A stretch of DNA of 64,000 nt from Megalonaias nervosa (Eukaryota; Mollusca; Bivalvia; Unionida; Unionidae), in NCBI GenBank assembly GCA_016617855.1, contig JAECUM010004946.1:21149-85148 (forward strand), read 5' to 3'. The translations under genes were made by a program, and so were the position numbers. Below are positions 44,701 to 51,197 of the stretch, piece by piece (within the stretch, counting starts at the first letter, position 1; every line of letters starts with the position of its first letter). A model generated the notes under the pieces. It worked only from the letters and a program-made list of their open reading frames with translations, did not search any database and was not told where the DNA came from.

Positions 44701-45579
44701 GCATATGATGATCAACAGAATTGCATGCTCTCTACAAAAAGTGATGTTCATTGTTTTTATGTGAACTCATCAAAAATGTTTTAGCGCAAATTGTGCTATA
44801 ACATATTTGCATCCTTAATAGCTACAGCTTTACATCTGTAAACATGAGTTAGACGGCGCATGTACAAAAGTAACTGGAAAATCCCATTTGCCACAATAAT
44901 ATCGCATGTACAAAATTAATTGGAAAATCCCTTTTTCCACAATAATATAGAGCCCGCGATAATACAGCGTTGGAGTATACCCCGACTGACCTTACATTAA
45001 CATTTTTCTTAAACTTTATACCAAATTTCTTTACAACAGGATTAAGGCCAAAATCCTCAAGTTCTATGATTTTCTCCATTAACTGTCTAGCAGTTTCTTG
45101 TTTTAAAGGTGCATGGCCTTTAATCTTCATGCGATTATATTTAAATTTTTAAGTTCAGTGTTACCATACTTGGGTTGGGTCTTACATCCACGTTGGACAA
45201 TCTTGTTTATATTTCGTTAATTCTATTTAAATGCTTAACGACTGCGGATAAAGAATTGTATGAAAAAATCAGTCAATACTTTGATCTATAACATTAAATA
45301 TCTAAAAGTAATCTAGCTACCATCCAGTGAACTGGACAAAGCAGATATCCGGCATCTCTCGTCGGTAAAAATCATCGGAATTAGGATTCACCATTTTGTA
45401 TTTTATTTTTTTTTCTTTCACTCTTTTAAAATCCAAACGCTACCTTTTTAACACTTACATCTCTCATATATGTATGTACTTACTGCCAAAATTTTACTTT
45501 GATTTTCTAGGAAGTGTTTCGATATTTTGGAAATAAATGGACGCAGACCTTGACAAGTACGTCTAAAGGAAGCAGCCAT
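2837..45579 (-). CDS. IDH3G: NAD-dependent isocitrate dehydrogenase gamma subunit, mitochondrial (whole gene, 12 coding exons)
   Basis: Regulatory subunit of the mitochondrial matrix NAD-isocitrate dehydrogenase (isocitrate + NAD to 2-oxoglutarate + CO2 + NADH, TCA cycle). Coding exons on the minus strand, 5' to 3': 45579-45484, 40567-40511, 37711-37614, 36308-36193, 32943-32892, 24331-24199, 18342-18209, 13818-13716, 7665-7519, 6586-6492, 4594-4534, 2926-2837. All junctions are GT-AG and phases match at every join. The total is 1,182 nt (393 aa plus stop), the same length as the human gamma precursor. Landmarks include [52 protein letters not shown] and HTPDLGGQ. The two metal-binding Asp of the catalytic alpha subunit (NLYGDILSD) are Asn here (NLYGNILSN), and the [10 protein letters not shown] stretch fits gamma rather than alpha. 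UTRs and the polyadenylation site are not resolved. Introns make up more than 97% of the span. Confidence 0.93.
3044..3342 (-). mobile_element. tRNA-derived SINE, copy A
   Basis: Reading the minus strand, the head contains TAGCTTAAGTGGTTAGAGCA (pol III A-box form TRGCNNANNNGG) and a degenerate B box. A body shared with the copies at 9127 and 15980 follows (CCTGGTGTCAGAATAATGTG, GTGCTAGACAT, CACTGCAGA), then a tail TTAAAGC...TTAAAAATCCAA and ACACACACA. The tRNA-like head plus TTAAA...CCAA(CACA)n tail is typical of mollusc SINEs. Confidence 0.75.
4037..4110. other. 74-bp foldback with 23-bp arms
   Basis: TGTTAGGTTTTGTCATCTTGA at the left and its reverse complement at the right (one C/T difference in 23 bp) flank a 28-base loop, in IDH3G intron 11. 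It could be a tiny foldback element or a hairpin RNA source; nothing in the sequence decides. Confidence 0.6.
4273..4380. mobile_element. Fragment of the CAGTRGTCCCC-type element
   Basis: GAGGGGTGGCTGTCCTCCAA and GTGCCAAGGGATTCTGGCT are shared with the right end of the element at 31427-32655. Only about 100 bases remain, without terminal repeats. Confidence 0.5.
4534..4594 (-). CDS. IDH3G: IDH3G exon 11 (61 nt)
   Basis: Short exon encoding (G)[20 protein letters not shown], the counterpart of the HSYATSIRKAVLASM helix in vertebrate gamma. Acceptor TTTTCAG, donor GTAAGTAT; it enters in phase 2 and leaves in phase 0. Confidence 0.9.
5100..6240. repeat. Diverged tandem array rich in TGACCTTTGACC motifs (family R2)
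   Basis: Units of about 130-150 bp share CAGTGACCTTGACCTTTGACC-like cores, AATAGGATTCTTCCTTAC, AAGCCATCCACAAAGTTTG and GTGCAGAAACCAT. About eight degenerate units lie in the intron between IDH3G exons 10 and 11. A second array of the family is at 16650-17640. Confidence 0.75.
6492..6586 (-). CDS. IDH3G: IDH3G exon 10
   Basis: Encodes [20 protein letters not shown] followed by [12 protein letters not shown]; the IANPT motif is a family signature. Acceptor TTGCAG, donor GTAATA within TTGGG/GTAATA. Reading through would hit a stop immediately, so the donor is needed. Leaves in phase 2. Confidence 0.94.
7519..7665 (-). CDS. IDH3G: IDH3G exon 9: gamma-type metal-site loop
   Basis: Forty-nine codons including [19 protein letters not shown], then [18 protein letters not shown] and NFAVFEQ. 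Both Asp residues that bind Mg/Mn in catalytic subunits are replaced by Asn, as in known gamma subunits. Acceptor TTACAG, donor GTACAT, phase 0 at both ends. Confidence 0.96.
8960..9100. repeat. Two-copy ~66-bp tandem duplication
   Basis: TTAGTGACAATGCAG...GAGGAAAATGTAACTGCTGT is followed by a second TTTTAGTGACAATGCAG...GAAGGAAATATGATTACTGT copy. The copies are moderately diverged, in IDH3G intron 8. Confidence 0.5.
9127..9405 (-). mobile_element. tRNA-derived SINE, copy B, with 13-bp target-site duplication
   Basis: Same body and tail as copy A; the head reads TGGCCAAAGTGGTTAGAGCA. It is flanked by CATATTTCTGTGT (9114-9126) and CATATTTCCGTGT (9406-9418), 12 of 13 identical, as expected for LINE-mediated retroposition. 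Confidence 0.8.
9720..10640. repeat. Diverged tandem array, ~155-bp unit (family R3)
   Basis: Repeated blocks contain AATATAGGTCAGTGACC, CCAACTTATGTGAC and AGTTTCTGAGAAAATGACC. About five to six units lie in the intron between IDH3G exons 8 and 9. The arrays at 20560-21830 and, inverted, 54960-55220 share parts of the motif. Confidence 0.65.
11840..13560. repeat. R1 tandem array (~145-148-bp units), split by a hAT-like insertion
   Basis: The CATGTTGATA(T/C) landmark recurs at about 12840, 12984, 13131 and 13278, a period of 144-148. The array ends in a tail (TTCTCTAACAGACATTGG..., CACATAAGCTATTTTGG, ATGACCAGCAGTG) that is also at 19740-19800. A 748-bp element interrupts a unit at 11905. Confidence 0.8.
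11905..12652. mobile_element. Non-autonomous hAT-like element (748 bp)
   Basis: Starts TAGTGTTGTTCTGAATC and ends with the imperfect inverse (GATTCTCTTCACTA). It is flanked by ATGGCCAC (11897-11904) and ATGGCCGC (12653-12660), a 7/8 match, the duplication length of hAT elements. The TAGTG ends and AATCGATTAATCG-like subterminal sequence fit hAT. No transposase ORF is present. Confidence 0.72.
13716..13818 (-). CDS. IDH3G: IDH3G exon 8
   Basis: Encodes (M)[20 protein letters not shown] and a following stretch ending MIVDNASMQ. The Asp of MIVDN is the first of the three metal-ligand positions of catalytic subunits and is kept, while the next two, in exon 9, are Asn. Acceptor TTTCAG, donor GTAAGC, phase 0 out. 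Confidence 0.95.
14244..15774. mobile_element. Pogo/Tigger-like DNA transposon remnant (1,531 bp)
   Basis: 22-bp perfect terminal inverted repeats CACCACTCCCTCGATAACTC(GC), each flanked by TA, the Tc1/mariner-pogo target. A second, direct CCTCGGTAACTCG copy lies inside the right end. ORFs of 67-107 codons inside show no recognisable transposase, so it looks non-autonomous. It sits in the intron between IDH3G exons 7 and 8. Confidence 0.85.
15775..15985. mobile_element. MITE family M1, copy 1
   Basis: Starts CATTCACTTATAAGTCGAAT and ends GCAGTTGGACTTAACTTATA, an imperfect terminal inverted repeat. The interior has CTGATCTGCTGTTGCATAAT and its inverse. It is split from its first ~12 bases by the pogo-like insertion at 14244-15774 and abuts a SINE on the right. 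Related copies are at 20095, 35205 and 39675. Confidence 0.7.
15980..16275 (-). mobile_element. tRNA-derived SINE, copy C
   Basis: Same body and TTAAAAATCCAATTCACACA tail as copies A and B, with a shortened tRNA-like head. AACTTATA-GCATGT-like sequence on both sides suggests an imperfect target duplication, placing the insertion in the right end of the M1 MITE. Confidence 0.72.
16650..17640. repeat. R2 tandem array, second copy
   Basis: Six to seven units with GACCATGACCTTTGACCCC cores, AAGCCATCCACAAAGTTTG and CTTCCTTGTC, period roughly 130-160, strongly diverged, in IDH3G intron 7. Confidence 0.72.
18209..18342 (-). CDS. IDH3G: IDH3G exon 7
   Basis: Encodes [20 protein letters not shown], a helix, and [11 protein letters not shown](M). 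The Lys of AVHKANIMK is the conserved active-site-region lysine of the family. Acceptor TTCCAG, donor GTAAGT splitting the Met codon (AT/G). Confidence 0.95.
18640..19800. repeat. R1 composite element: hairpin, head, tandem core, tail
   Basis: Begins with a small hairpin AAGTGCCCTGAAGGCACT (about 18651), then a head CTGAGTACTGAAATCATCTATG, then about seven ~145-bp units with AAGATGGC/GGCCATA and TTCATTTAGGAC, then the tail AACAGATGGATTGATGACAG, ATGGACAACAGGCTATCCC. This ordered architecture, repeated at 25405, suggests one mobile unit rather than a random satellite. Confidence 0.7.
20095..20290. mobile_element. MITE family M1, copy 2
   Basis: Left end TACCATATATACTCACTTA, right end an inverse (GGCTTACAAGTATATACAGTA). 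Interior blocks CCAACTGCAAACTGCACAAA and GATCTGCTGTTGCATAATGC are shared with the other copies. Confidence 0.68.
20560..21830. repeat. R3-like tandem array, ~130-bp unit
   Basis: Blocks with GTCACAGTGACCTAGTTTTG, ATATGGTTGAGTTAC, ATGCATCCACATACCAATTT and AAGATACTGATGGCATAATG recur. A young 53-bp sub-array (20741-21164) has expanded within it. Confidence 0.65.
20741..21164. repeat. Eight near-identical 53-bp tandem units, each with an octamer motif
   Basis: Unit starts at 20741, 20794, 20847, 20900, 20953, 21006, 21059 and 21112, exactly 53 bp apart. Each contains AAAGTATGCAAATTA (perfect ATGCAAAT POU octamer) and, in seven units, the perfect palindrome AACCTAGGTT (unit 3 has AACCTAGGTC). Differences are a handful of substitutions, so the expansion is recent. 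It lies in the intron between IDH3G exons 6 and 7. Confidence 0.95.
21900..23800. other. Unassigned intronic stretch
   Basis: No exon, array or clean element end was seen here. ORFs of 60-75 codons lack family motifs. A short palindrome ACACCATATTATGGTG is at about 22126. Confidence 0.4.
24199..24331 (-). CDS. IDH3G: IDH3G exon 6: substrate-binding segment
   Basis: Encodes [20 protein letters not shown], a short linker, then [20 protein letters not shown]. The RENTEGEYS motif is the conserved substrate-side segment of NAD-IDH subunits and is intact. Acceptor GATACAG, donor GTATCT, ends in phase 0. Confidence 0.95.
24610..25395. repeat. Diverged tandem array, ~135-bp unit (family R4)
   Basis: Repeated blocks ATTCCTACCAAGTTTGATC, AAAATTGGCTTAGCTGTTCT, AGTTGCCATGAAAACCACA, and TTGCTAGGGAAGCTACC; about five units in IDH3G intron 5. 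Confidence 0.65.
25405..26720. repeat. R1 composite element, another copy
   Basis: Hairpin AAGAGTCCCTTGAAGGGACTT (about 25408), head (TTAAACCATCTTTGATATTC), then about eight ~145-bp units (AAGATTTTCAAGATGGC, GGCCATATTGGA, CACCATTTTCATT, CCCCATGCTGATATGATCAT). Same order as 18640-19800. It ends next to the hAT element. Confidence 0.7.
26831..31144 (-). mobile_element. Dead hAT superfamily DNA transposon (4.3 kb)
   Basis: Terminal inverted repeats CATGGTTCCCAC at 26831 and 31144, followed by T-rich then CCAGG-type subterminal sequence on both sides. It is flanked by a 6-bp direct repeat ATAAAT (26825-26830, 31145-31150). hAT elements normally make 8-bp duplications, so the flanks have drifted or the subgroup differs. 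It contains the broken transposase at 27415-29781 on the minus strand. It lies in IDH3G intron 5. Confidence 0.82.
27415..29781 (-). pseudogene. hAT transposase-like gene, disrupted
   Basis: Three reading-frame blocks remain. 29781-29143 starts [16 protein letters not shown] and has a C-x2-C...H...H zinc-finger-like N-terminus ([15 protein letters not shown]). 28991-27975 holds the central region ([40 protein letters not shown]). 27959-27771 holds the hAT C-terminal dimerisation motif ASVERGFS. A charged coiled-coil-like tail is at 27660-27415. Frameshifts and stops between the blocks (for example between 29143 and 28991) mean no full-length protein can be made. The family resembles the ZBED/KIAA1586-like hAT proteins found in many animals. 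Confidence 0.85.
31343..31402. repeat. (TA)n microsatellite
   Basis: About 30 uninterrupted TA units followed by CACATACATACATAC, immediately left of the element at 31427. Confidence 0.97.
31427..32655. mobile_element. DNA transposon remnant with CAGTRGTCCCC ends (1.2 kb)
   Basis: Left end CAGTGGTCCCCTCTTGTACG, right end the inverse of CAGTAGTCCCCCTCTTGAAT. Both are bordered by TA/TG microsatellite sequence, so a TA target is likely but the exact duplication is not resolved. The ends resemble pogo/Tigger type. No transposase was recognised inside. Confidence 0.6.
32663..32702. repeat. (TA)n microsatellite
   Basis: About 20 TA units following GTGTGTG, the right-hand continuation of the tract broken by the element at 31427-32655. 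Confidence 0.95.
32892..32943 (-). CDS. IDH3G: IDH3G exon 5 (52 nt)
   Basis: Short exon encoding (G)[16 protein letters not shown](R), equivalent to the KGNIET...NNILR segment of the family. It lies 1.7 kb from the edge of the hAT insertion in the intron between exons 5 and 6. Acceptor TTACAG, donor GTATGA. It is too short to stand out as an ORF but phase and homology are clear. Confidence 0.9.
34020..34210. repeat. Single R1 unit with head
   Basis: Head TGCTGAGTGTTGAAACCATCCC at 34079 and one truncated unit (AGATTTTCAAATTAGCC, GAGCCACATTTTGGATG, CACCAGTTTCATTT); no tandem core follows. This could be the minimal form or a deleted copy. Confidence 0.55.
35205..35395. mobile_element. MITE family M1, copy 3
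   Basis: Left end ATACCATATATACTCACTTT, interior CACAGACCCTGATTTACCAT and CAGCACATTATGTGACGACA, right end CTGGACATGACTTAAT...GCTTATGGTA, inverse to the left. Confidence 0.65.
36193..36308 (-). CDS. IDH3G: IDH3G exon 4
   Basis: Encodes [20 protein letters not shown] followed by a helix ending NGVALKG, matching the PVDFEEV...NRVALKG segment of vertebrate gamma subunits. Acceptor TGTAG, donor GTGATA, entering in phase 2 and leaving in phase 1 (G/GA = Gly). Confidence 0.93.
37614..37711 (-). CDS. IDH3G: IDH3G exon 3: N-terminal dinucleotide-fold start
   Basis: Begins [15 protein letters not shown] and continues [17 protein letters not shown], the conserved first beta strand and GDGxGPE loop of the isocitrate/isopropylmalate dehydrogenase fold. 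Acceptor TTTCAG, donor GTATGA, ends in phase 2 (AG/G = Arg across the junction). Confidence 0.93.
39675..39890. mobile_element. MITE family M1, copy 4
   Basis: Left end CTTTTATAAGTTAAGCCCAA, interior CAGACCCTGATCTGACATTG, right end GCAGATGGACTCAACTTAAA...ACATATGGTA. The left and right ends are inverse. Confidence 0.65.
40180..40414. mobile_element. Non-autonomous hAT element (235 bp) with perfect 8-bp duplication
   Basis: Ends CAGGAATCTCAAACTCA and the inverse GTGTTTGAGACCCCTT, the CAGGGGTCTCAAACT-type terminus of many animal hAT elements. Flanked by ATGTAAGG on both sides (40172-40179 and 40415-40422). It lies 96 bases 3' (minus sense) of IDH3G exon 2. Confidence 0.88.
40511..40567 (-). CDS. 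IDH3G: IDH3G exon 2: end of presequence
   Basis: Nineteen codons ([19 protein letters not shown]) between an AACAG acceptor and a GTAAGT donor, phase 0 at both ends. The YSTE stretch is a plausible processing region just before the mature protein. A different frame contains an ATG (MASKITP...) that would need the weaker GTGAAG donor; the reading used here joins exons 1 and 3 without a break. Confidence 0.75.
42071..44064 (+). pseudogene. Transposase-like multi-copy gene, disrupted
   Basis: Protein-like blocks in changing frames: [19 protein letters not shown] near 42150, then [20 protein letters not shown] near 42490, [19 protein letters not shown] near 42860, and an [15 protein letters not shown]...HFGDLDS...SMHHHSS block at 43338-43604. 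An intact C-terminal module follows at 43750-44064 with [19 protein letters not shown] (tudor/chromo-like beta-barrel look) and [12 protein letters not shown]. The pattern matches an uncharacterised, transposon-associated protein family seen repeatedly in invertebrate genomes. Stops, frameshifts and a 26-bp tandem duplication (42226-42277) kill it. Confidence 0.7.
42226..42277. repeat. 26-bp tandem duplication inside the transposon gene
   Basis: GTGGAAGGATGACATGTTAA(AAAATT) occurs twice head to tail. As 26 is not a multiple of three, it shifts the frame exactly where the ORF begun at 42071 fails. Confidence 0.95.
44859..44950. repeat. Two 46-bp tandem units
   Basis: GCATGTACAAAAGTAACTGG...CACAATAATATC is followed by GCATGTACAAAATTAATTGG...CACAATAATATA. 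They lie inside a minus-strand ORF of 93 codons (45130-44849) that I do not recognise. Confidence 0.8.
45484..45579 (-). CDS. IDH3G: IDH3G exon 1: start codon and mitochondrial presequence
   Basis: Thirty-two codons starting [15 protein letters not shown] and ending KILA before a strong GTAAGT donor, phase 0. The stretch is rich in Arg/Lys, Ser and hydrophobics with no acidic residue in the first 24, as expected for a matrix-targeting presequence. It joins in frame to exon 2. An in-frame upstream Met exists at 45675, but the MAASFRR start has the normal presequence character. Assignment rests on frame, phase, donor and composition, because this part is poorly conserved. Confidence 0.72.
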
Positions 45580-45921
45580 TTTGACCTTGACCTTGGAAAC
45601 ATACAATACAGAGTGTTGAAGTCGTCCAATTTTAAAATTCTCAATGATTTGTCTGGACTCTTGACTTTGTATCAAAAGACTGATGTTTCATTCCGTATTT
45701 ATTCAACCTTTATACGTTACATACTCGCATATAGAATAAATGCTATAAGAATTTTATAAAACCAACACATTAAATTGACGAATATTAATATTCGGCCACT
45801 AAATAGTTACTCAATACTTAGAATAAAATGCAGCGATAAAAATCCAGTTTGACAGTGAAAATATTTTTTCCTGAAAAATATACAGACATACAAATAAATA
45901 ATATATGAAATAATGTTTTAG

Positions 45922-45923
<2 letters not shown>

Positions 45924-45967
<44 letters not shown>
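45924..45967. repeat. (GA)n microsatellite
   Basis: About 22 GA units, roughly 350 bp upstream of the IDH3G start codon and so near its likely promoter. Confidence 0.97.
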
Positions 45968-45971
<4 letters not shown>

Positions 45972-46189
45972 GAATATGCTACACAGGACGATGGTATGGG
46001 GGGGGGAGCGATATTACTGGAAAACATCATATAACCATATAGTCACTTCTGGAAAATTAATCAAGATAATGGAAATTAACTTTAAGCGGCACTTGGGGGA
46101 AAAGGGAAAAATTAACATTACAATGCTTACAAATTTAAAGATATAAGGAGAAAGTAATGTTAAAACTATATTTAGTAACAAATAACCTT

Positions 46190-46565
46190 GCCTACTAAGG
46201 CATACACGTACTGATTAGCGTCTATATCTACTGACCATAACATACACGTGTTGACTGGAACGCAGTATTACTGACCAGCACCCAAATCTGCAAATCAACA
46301 ACCAAGCGCACTAACCGATACACAGTCCTACTGAACAACACCCACACCTATGGACCAGCATATACACAATCTATCTCCCACTCCAACTGACCAACACATA
46401 GTTTTACTACAACACCCACATATACTGTCGACTAACCAATATATAGTCTAAATGTCCAACATCGACACCTAGTGACTAGCAATCACTCATACTAACCAAT
46501 AGAGAGTGTTACTCGCAGTGACCTACAACTACTGAGAAGAACCCACACCTACAGATAACATCTGT
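46190..46565. repeat. Diverged minisatellite, ~30-bp unit
   Basis: ACTGACCA(A/G)CA(C) and CACACCTA/CACAGTCCTA recur about twelve times with strong divergence (46207, 46271, 46350, 46386 and others). No coding signal. Confidence 0.6.
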
Positions 46566-46729
46566 AAGGGTAGGATGTAAAGTTAGTGGGTAAAGCAATG
46601 AGGATTAATGCCAAATTTTAGACATACGGTCACTCTCAGCACTCACCTTTTTACACGACGAATAGAGGAAGGAAAGTCCCTTGGACAGAATGCTTTCTAG
46701 TGGCAGCAATCACACAGCCAAGATTTATA

Positions 46730-47089
46730 TATAGTACTTTTTAAAAATGGTAGAGATTCAAAGTAACAATAACATCACGAATTTTTGGAGACTATAAAAA
46801 TTCAGAATGCTTTAAAGATTATGGCTAAACTAAAAGCAGTAGTACAATTTCGAAACTTTAGTGGAGACTGACAAAAATCCAAACAATTGTCAAAGTCATG
46901 GCTTGGATTAAACTAGTTCTAGAATTTTTAAACTAATACGTAACTGAAAGGAAACAGGAAAATTTTAAACTATGGCCTAGACTCGACGAAATACTAAAAT
47001 TCCTCAACTTTGGTTCAGACTTGAAAGAAATTCCTCAAAAATTTATAAAAGTTTTAACAGAATATGTAGAAATTGTAAAAAAAAAAAAA

Positions 47090-47164
<75 letters not shown>
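46730..47164. repeat. AT-rich degenerate repeat ending in a ~90-base poly(A) tract
   Basis: Degenerate blocks with GGAGACT(GA/ATA)AAAATTC and TATGGC(T/C)(A/T) precede an almost pure A tract from 47072 to 47164. The tract could be a retroposon tail; no source element or duplication was identified. Confidence 0.55.
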
Positions 47165-47166
<2 letters not shown>

Positions 47167-48325
47167 TTAAATAAATTATACCAAATTTAACCAAAAAGGT
47201 CCCGACAAATTAAAAATTGCCGGAATGCTTCAACATCCATTTCAAAAAAAAAAGATACTACTCAGTTATTGCCCAATAAAAAACAAACCCAAGAATTATT
47301 TGTCTGTATTCTGTTAATAATAATAATATAATAACAGCAACAACAACAACAACAATAATGAACACAATAATATTTTGATTTTCTCTTTCTTGTGGTATTT
47401 CCTCAGGAATATGAGTTACAATGAATTTGCAAATATTTCAATGAAGTCCATAGTTTTCTTGTGACCGCGCTTTGTTCCCGAATTTCTAAAAAGGAACTGG
47501 CACGTCTGCATCTTTTTCTTCTGAGATTTGATTTTTCTTGTACTTTTTCTCTTCCTTCCCTTTCCTTCGACTTTCTGAAGACCGGATGTCTTGTTCGTGA
47601 CACCAAAACATTTGGTTAGGGACATTTGTTCTTCGTTCTTAGGGTGGGGACGGGGAGGGAGGTATTTTTACTTTGACGTTATAGACATTCTGGGACTCAA
47701 TGCCCTTTGTCTTGAGAAATATAACAGGTATCTTCACTTTTATTTCGAGAAGAGCTGTGGTTTTAGTTAGGGTTCAATGAGCTCTTTTCCTGTCTGGATC
47801 AACACATTTTTTTCAGCACTCATAACGCTTGTTTGGGATTCTGTTTATTCACAATGGAATTTTGGATGAATTGTTTTCCTTTCGACAGGGAATCTTTTAT
47901 AATGCATGCAATACGTCGGATACAGTAGGATTGACTATTGGCGCAACAGTGCAAGAGAAAGATTTGTACATACTCTCCTCCCCACCTAAGTCCTTATTGC
48001 TCAGCTACTCCTCGGTACACAGGATGCATGAGTTACAACTCAGTCGAGACTCTTTATTGAAATGTAGTTTCACCGTGACGTATCTTTTAAAGAACGTACC
48101 ATTTTGTCTGATATTTACTTTTGTACCAATAATCATACTGTCAAATACGATTTACTCACAGGGAGATAATTGGAATGCGCAATATTCTCGGCGAACGTGA
48201 TAAGAGTCTCCTCTGTCATCATTAGCACTAAATGCAAAATCCATTTTAAAGGCAGTGGCACTCAGCAATTGAGCACCTGTGTTTCCCACCACGCTGTACT
48301 CGACGACATCAGAATACTTCTTTTT

Positions 48326-49300
48326 TTTTTTTTTAATTATGCCTCTTCGTCCCCATGGGAGCACATGGCCTTGATTACGCCTCGCCAGCAGACCCAATTT
48401 CGCTCCATACTTATAAATTTAGCCTACGTTTTTTTGGCAGCCTTGTTCTCTTCCCAGATTTTAAGGAGTAGATGGTGCATCATTTCTATTTTCTGTTCAA
48501 TGGCTTCCGGTGAGATGACGTCAGGGCCTGCTGCCTTGTTATTTTTGAGTGCTTGCAGGGCCTTTAAGATTTCTAGCTTCGAGGAGGAGGAAGTGTTCAC
48601 TCGGAGCAGTTACTCTACTAGTGGTCCGTAATGCGCACTTTTGTTGGTGGTTGCCTATTGTACATTGCTTTTAAATATTCAGTCCATCGTTGTCGCTGAT
48701 CCTCCTCTTTGCTGAGTATTATCCCTTCTTTGTCTTTTACTAGCTTTGATGGGTTCCTTGTTTTCCATGAAAGTGTGCGTGTGCTGTCGTATAGTCTTCA
48801 CATATTTCTTCTCTGCTGCTGTCTCGGTCTATGTGATCAGGTCTCTTATGTATTTATTTTTGTCTTTCTTGACGATTTTGTTGACTTGATTGTAAACCTA
48901 ACTATTTTGAGCTTCTTTTTTCTGTTTCTTCTGTTCATCTGTGCATTGATTAACCCGTAGCTTCATTGTTCTACGATCTGGTGCCAGCCATTATTTGCGT
49001 CTTCTTGCTATCGTATCGTGCTACAATAACTCTCCCACAGCTCTCTTGGTTGGCTCCAGTGGACGTCGATGGATATCTCTGTCAGCGTAACTGCTGCTAA
49101 ATTGGGCAGTTGCATTTGTTACTGATGCCTTTGTACTTTAGATTTTCCATGTAGAACTTTGTATTTGGCTTGTCGCACCAGTCTCTGTAGGTCCTGAATT
49201 TCATTCTGAATTAACCCACTATTAAGTATTGATCGGATGCTGCATCTGCTGACATTCGAATACACAAGCATCAGATTCAGTCCTTCGTTCGATTTGATGG
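48326..49300 (-). pseudogene. LINE (non-LTR retrotransposon) remnant
   Basis: Minus-strand translation shows linker-to-RT sequence: TRNPSKLVKDKEGIILSKEE, QRQRWTEYLKAMYNRQPPT, then ALKNNKAAGPDVISPEAIEQ (start of the RT fingers domain), and upstream DVHWSQPRELWESYCSTI. It then jumps to a tail-like end and an A tract at 48337-48326, so most of the RT is deleted. Several stops; not functional. Confidence 0.75.
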
Positions 49301-49495
49301 GGTATCGAAAATGCTTTATGAATTTGTTGTTGCTGTCGATGTCTTTTGAATGCGGAACTATTAATGTTTTTCAACTCTGAATAGCATATAAGCTTGGAAA
49401 AAAGTTAATGGAGGGCGTTTGTTCTCAGGAAAATCCGTTTGTAAAGGGCGAGAGGGTGGAAAGAAATCAATTACCACGCGCTATTAGTTCAGTTG

Positions 49496-49916
49496 AGTGC
49501 CTTGTGAAACATTTAAGATCGTATTGAAGAGATGTTGACAGTCAAAATGGTATCTTTCAGGAATTTTCATTTCATACACATCCATTTCGGAATCACTAGC
49601 GTTAGTAAAATTTGTTTCACAATAGCCAGGATAATTTTTGTATAAGGGTTCTTGTATTTCTTCGTCGAGTATTTATACAATGTAATTCCTTTGGGGTTTT
49701 TTAGCGATACTCAAGACTTCAGGGGGCTGAATAATTTCTGCTAAAGTCTCTTCAGTCCAGTCGTATGAGGTAATTTTCGATGAAACAAGAAAACGTGTTG
49801 TTGGGAAACAATCAAGAGATATGTTAGTGGGTAAAGTCAGATAATATTGATTATCCATATTTTCGTTGTTCGTCACTCCTGATGGGGAAAAGACCACTTT
49901 CCAACGGTTCTAAAGG
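49496..49916 (-). pseudogene. Protein-like open stretch with one in-frame stop, unrecognised
   Basis: From 49916 the frame runs about 75 codons (NRWKVVFSPSGVTNNENMDN..., SYDWTEETLAEIIQPPEVLS) to a TAA near 49672, then about 60 more codons (DEEIQEPLYKNYPGYCETNF..., MKIPERYHFD) before TAA TAG. CTTTAG precedes it, an acceptor-like site. Codon usage and composition look coding, but I know no family. It may be the 5' part of the LINE or a separate dying gene. Confidence 0.35.
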
Positions 49917-49919
49917 GTT

Positions 49920-51197
49920 GCTATTTACTAAACAGAAAACAAAACTGCGAAACCAACTGTACTGAAACTTATATATAACACTGAAAAGCTAAATAAAATA
50001 ATTTATATTCCATATAAATCTGAAGCTTTACGTGGTATGAGGTCTAAAACTGAAGAAAAAAAATTCATAGATTGTTGTCTTGCCAACAATCGTGGTTGAA
50101 ATCCTATATTGAGCTCAATACACATTTAAAACAAAAGGCGACAGACAATTTTGTTTACAATGACATCTTGAAACTAATGCATAATAATGCACTGGCAAAC
50201 AAATGGAAAATAGCATGTGCAAAGATGTTTTATTCAATCATTATGACAATGACTAGAAAACAGGCGTGATCATAGCATATCATTATAGACAACGTGACTG
50301 TGAGCAAGATAGCTTCGTCAGATCACAAAGAATAAAGATGTTTGACTCACAGCATAAGCACACCCACAAACGTTATTTAAAATGGAGCAAATTAACCAGC
50401 AATTGTCACAACAAAAGATACAAAAATGTTGCAGGAATTTAGTTTTTCTGTTGTCCGTGGTTTGTATTGGAACGGGGAGACTTCAGTCAAAACTAACAAT
50501 TACAAACTGTCACTAATTTTAAGCGATTTCTCGCAGAACATGTGAAAATGCTGTTATACCAAGGAGTACATGTCGCAAAATAATGAGAGAGTTAGGATCC
50601 TATCTCCATTTAGGTACCTGAAAAATTGTAAAATAGGGAAAAACAAATATTTTGTTGTGCCTAGATTACGCTTTGTTGTCAACACCGTTGTGTCCAGGAT
50701 AGTGTTGGACTTTGTACCTTCTGATTAAACAGGTGAAGTTAAACAAACAAGAAATTTTACAAGTAAAGACGTTAATAATTCAAAGAAGCGGTTGTGAACA
50801 TAAAAATCACTGTCCATGGGTTATTTACGACTTTTGTTTTAAAAAATAATTCTTGTAAAAGATTTGTTGAGACTGAAGGAAATAGTTGACTGAACACATG
50901 AAAGAATATATTCATAAAAGATGTCGCCATTAACGGCTGAAAAGTCTAATTCAACAACACTCTGTATTTGCATATCAGCGGATGAGATCGTCCCAAGAAC
51001 ATGACGAACATAAATAGTGCGCATAAGAGACTAGTTCTCAGCAATTATTATTGGCTCTTGAAGATAAAAGTTACATAAAGTACTGATTTATTCCTTTGCT
51101 TTAAACTATCAAACTCTTTTTTTCATACTTTATCCGTTTGTAATCTGTAAGACCCTAGTTTGTTGGTTATGTAATAAATAGTAAAAGCTCATCGTGG

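Noticed and set aside
44849..45130. 93-codon minus ORF ([12 protein letters not shown]...) in IDH3G intron 1
   Set aside because: Not recognised, and its second half is a 46-bp tandem duplication; no splice context supports it as part of IDH3G.
46600..46690. Minus-strand stretch ending in a good GTGAGTG donor, considered as IDH3G exon 1
   Set aside because: In the required phase it has a stop upstream and no ATG; 45579-45484 fits far better. It could still be a 5' UTR exon.
47403..47625. Lys/Arg-rich minus ORFs
   Set aside because: Two overlapping frames, no family motif, no splice support.
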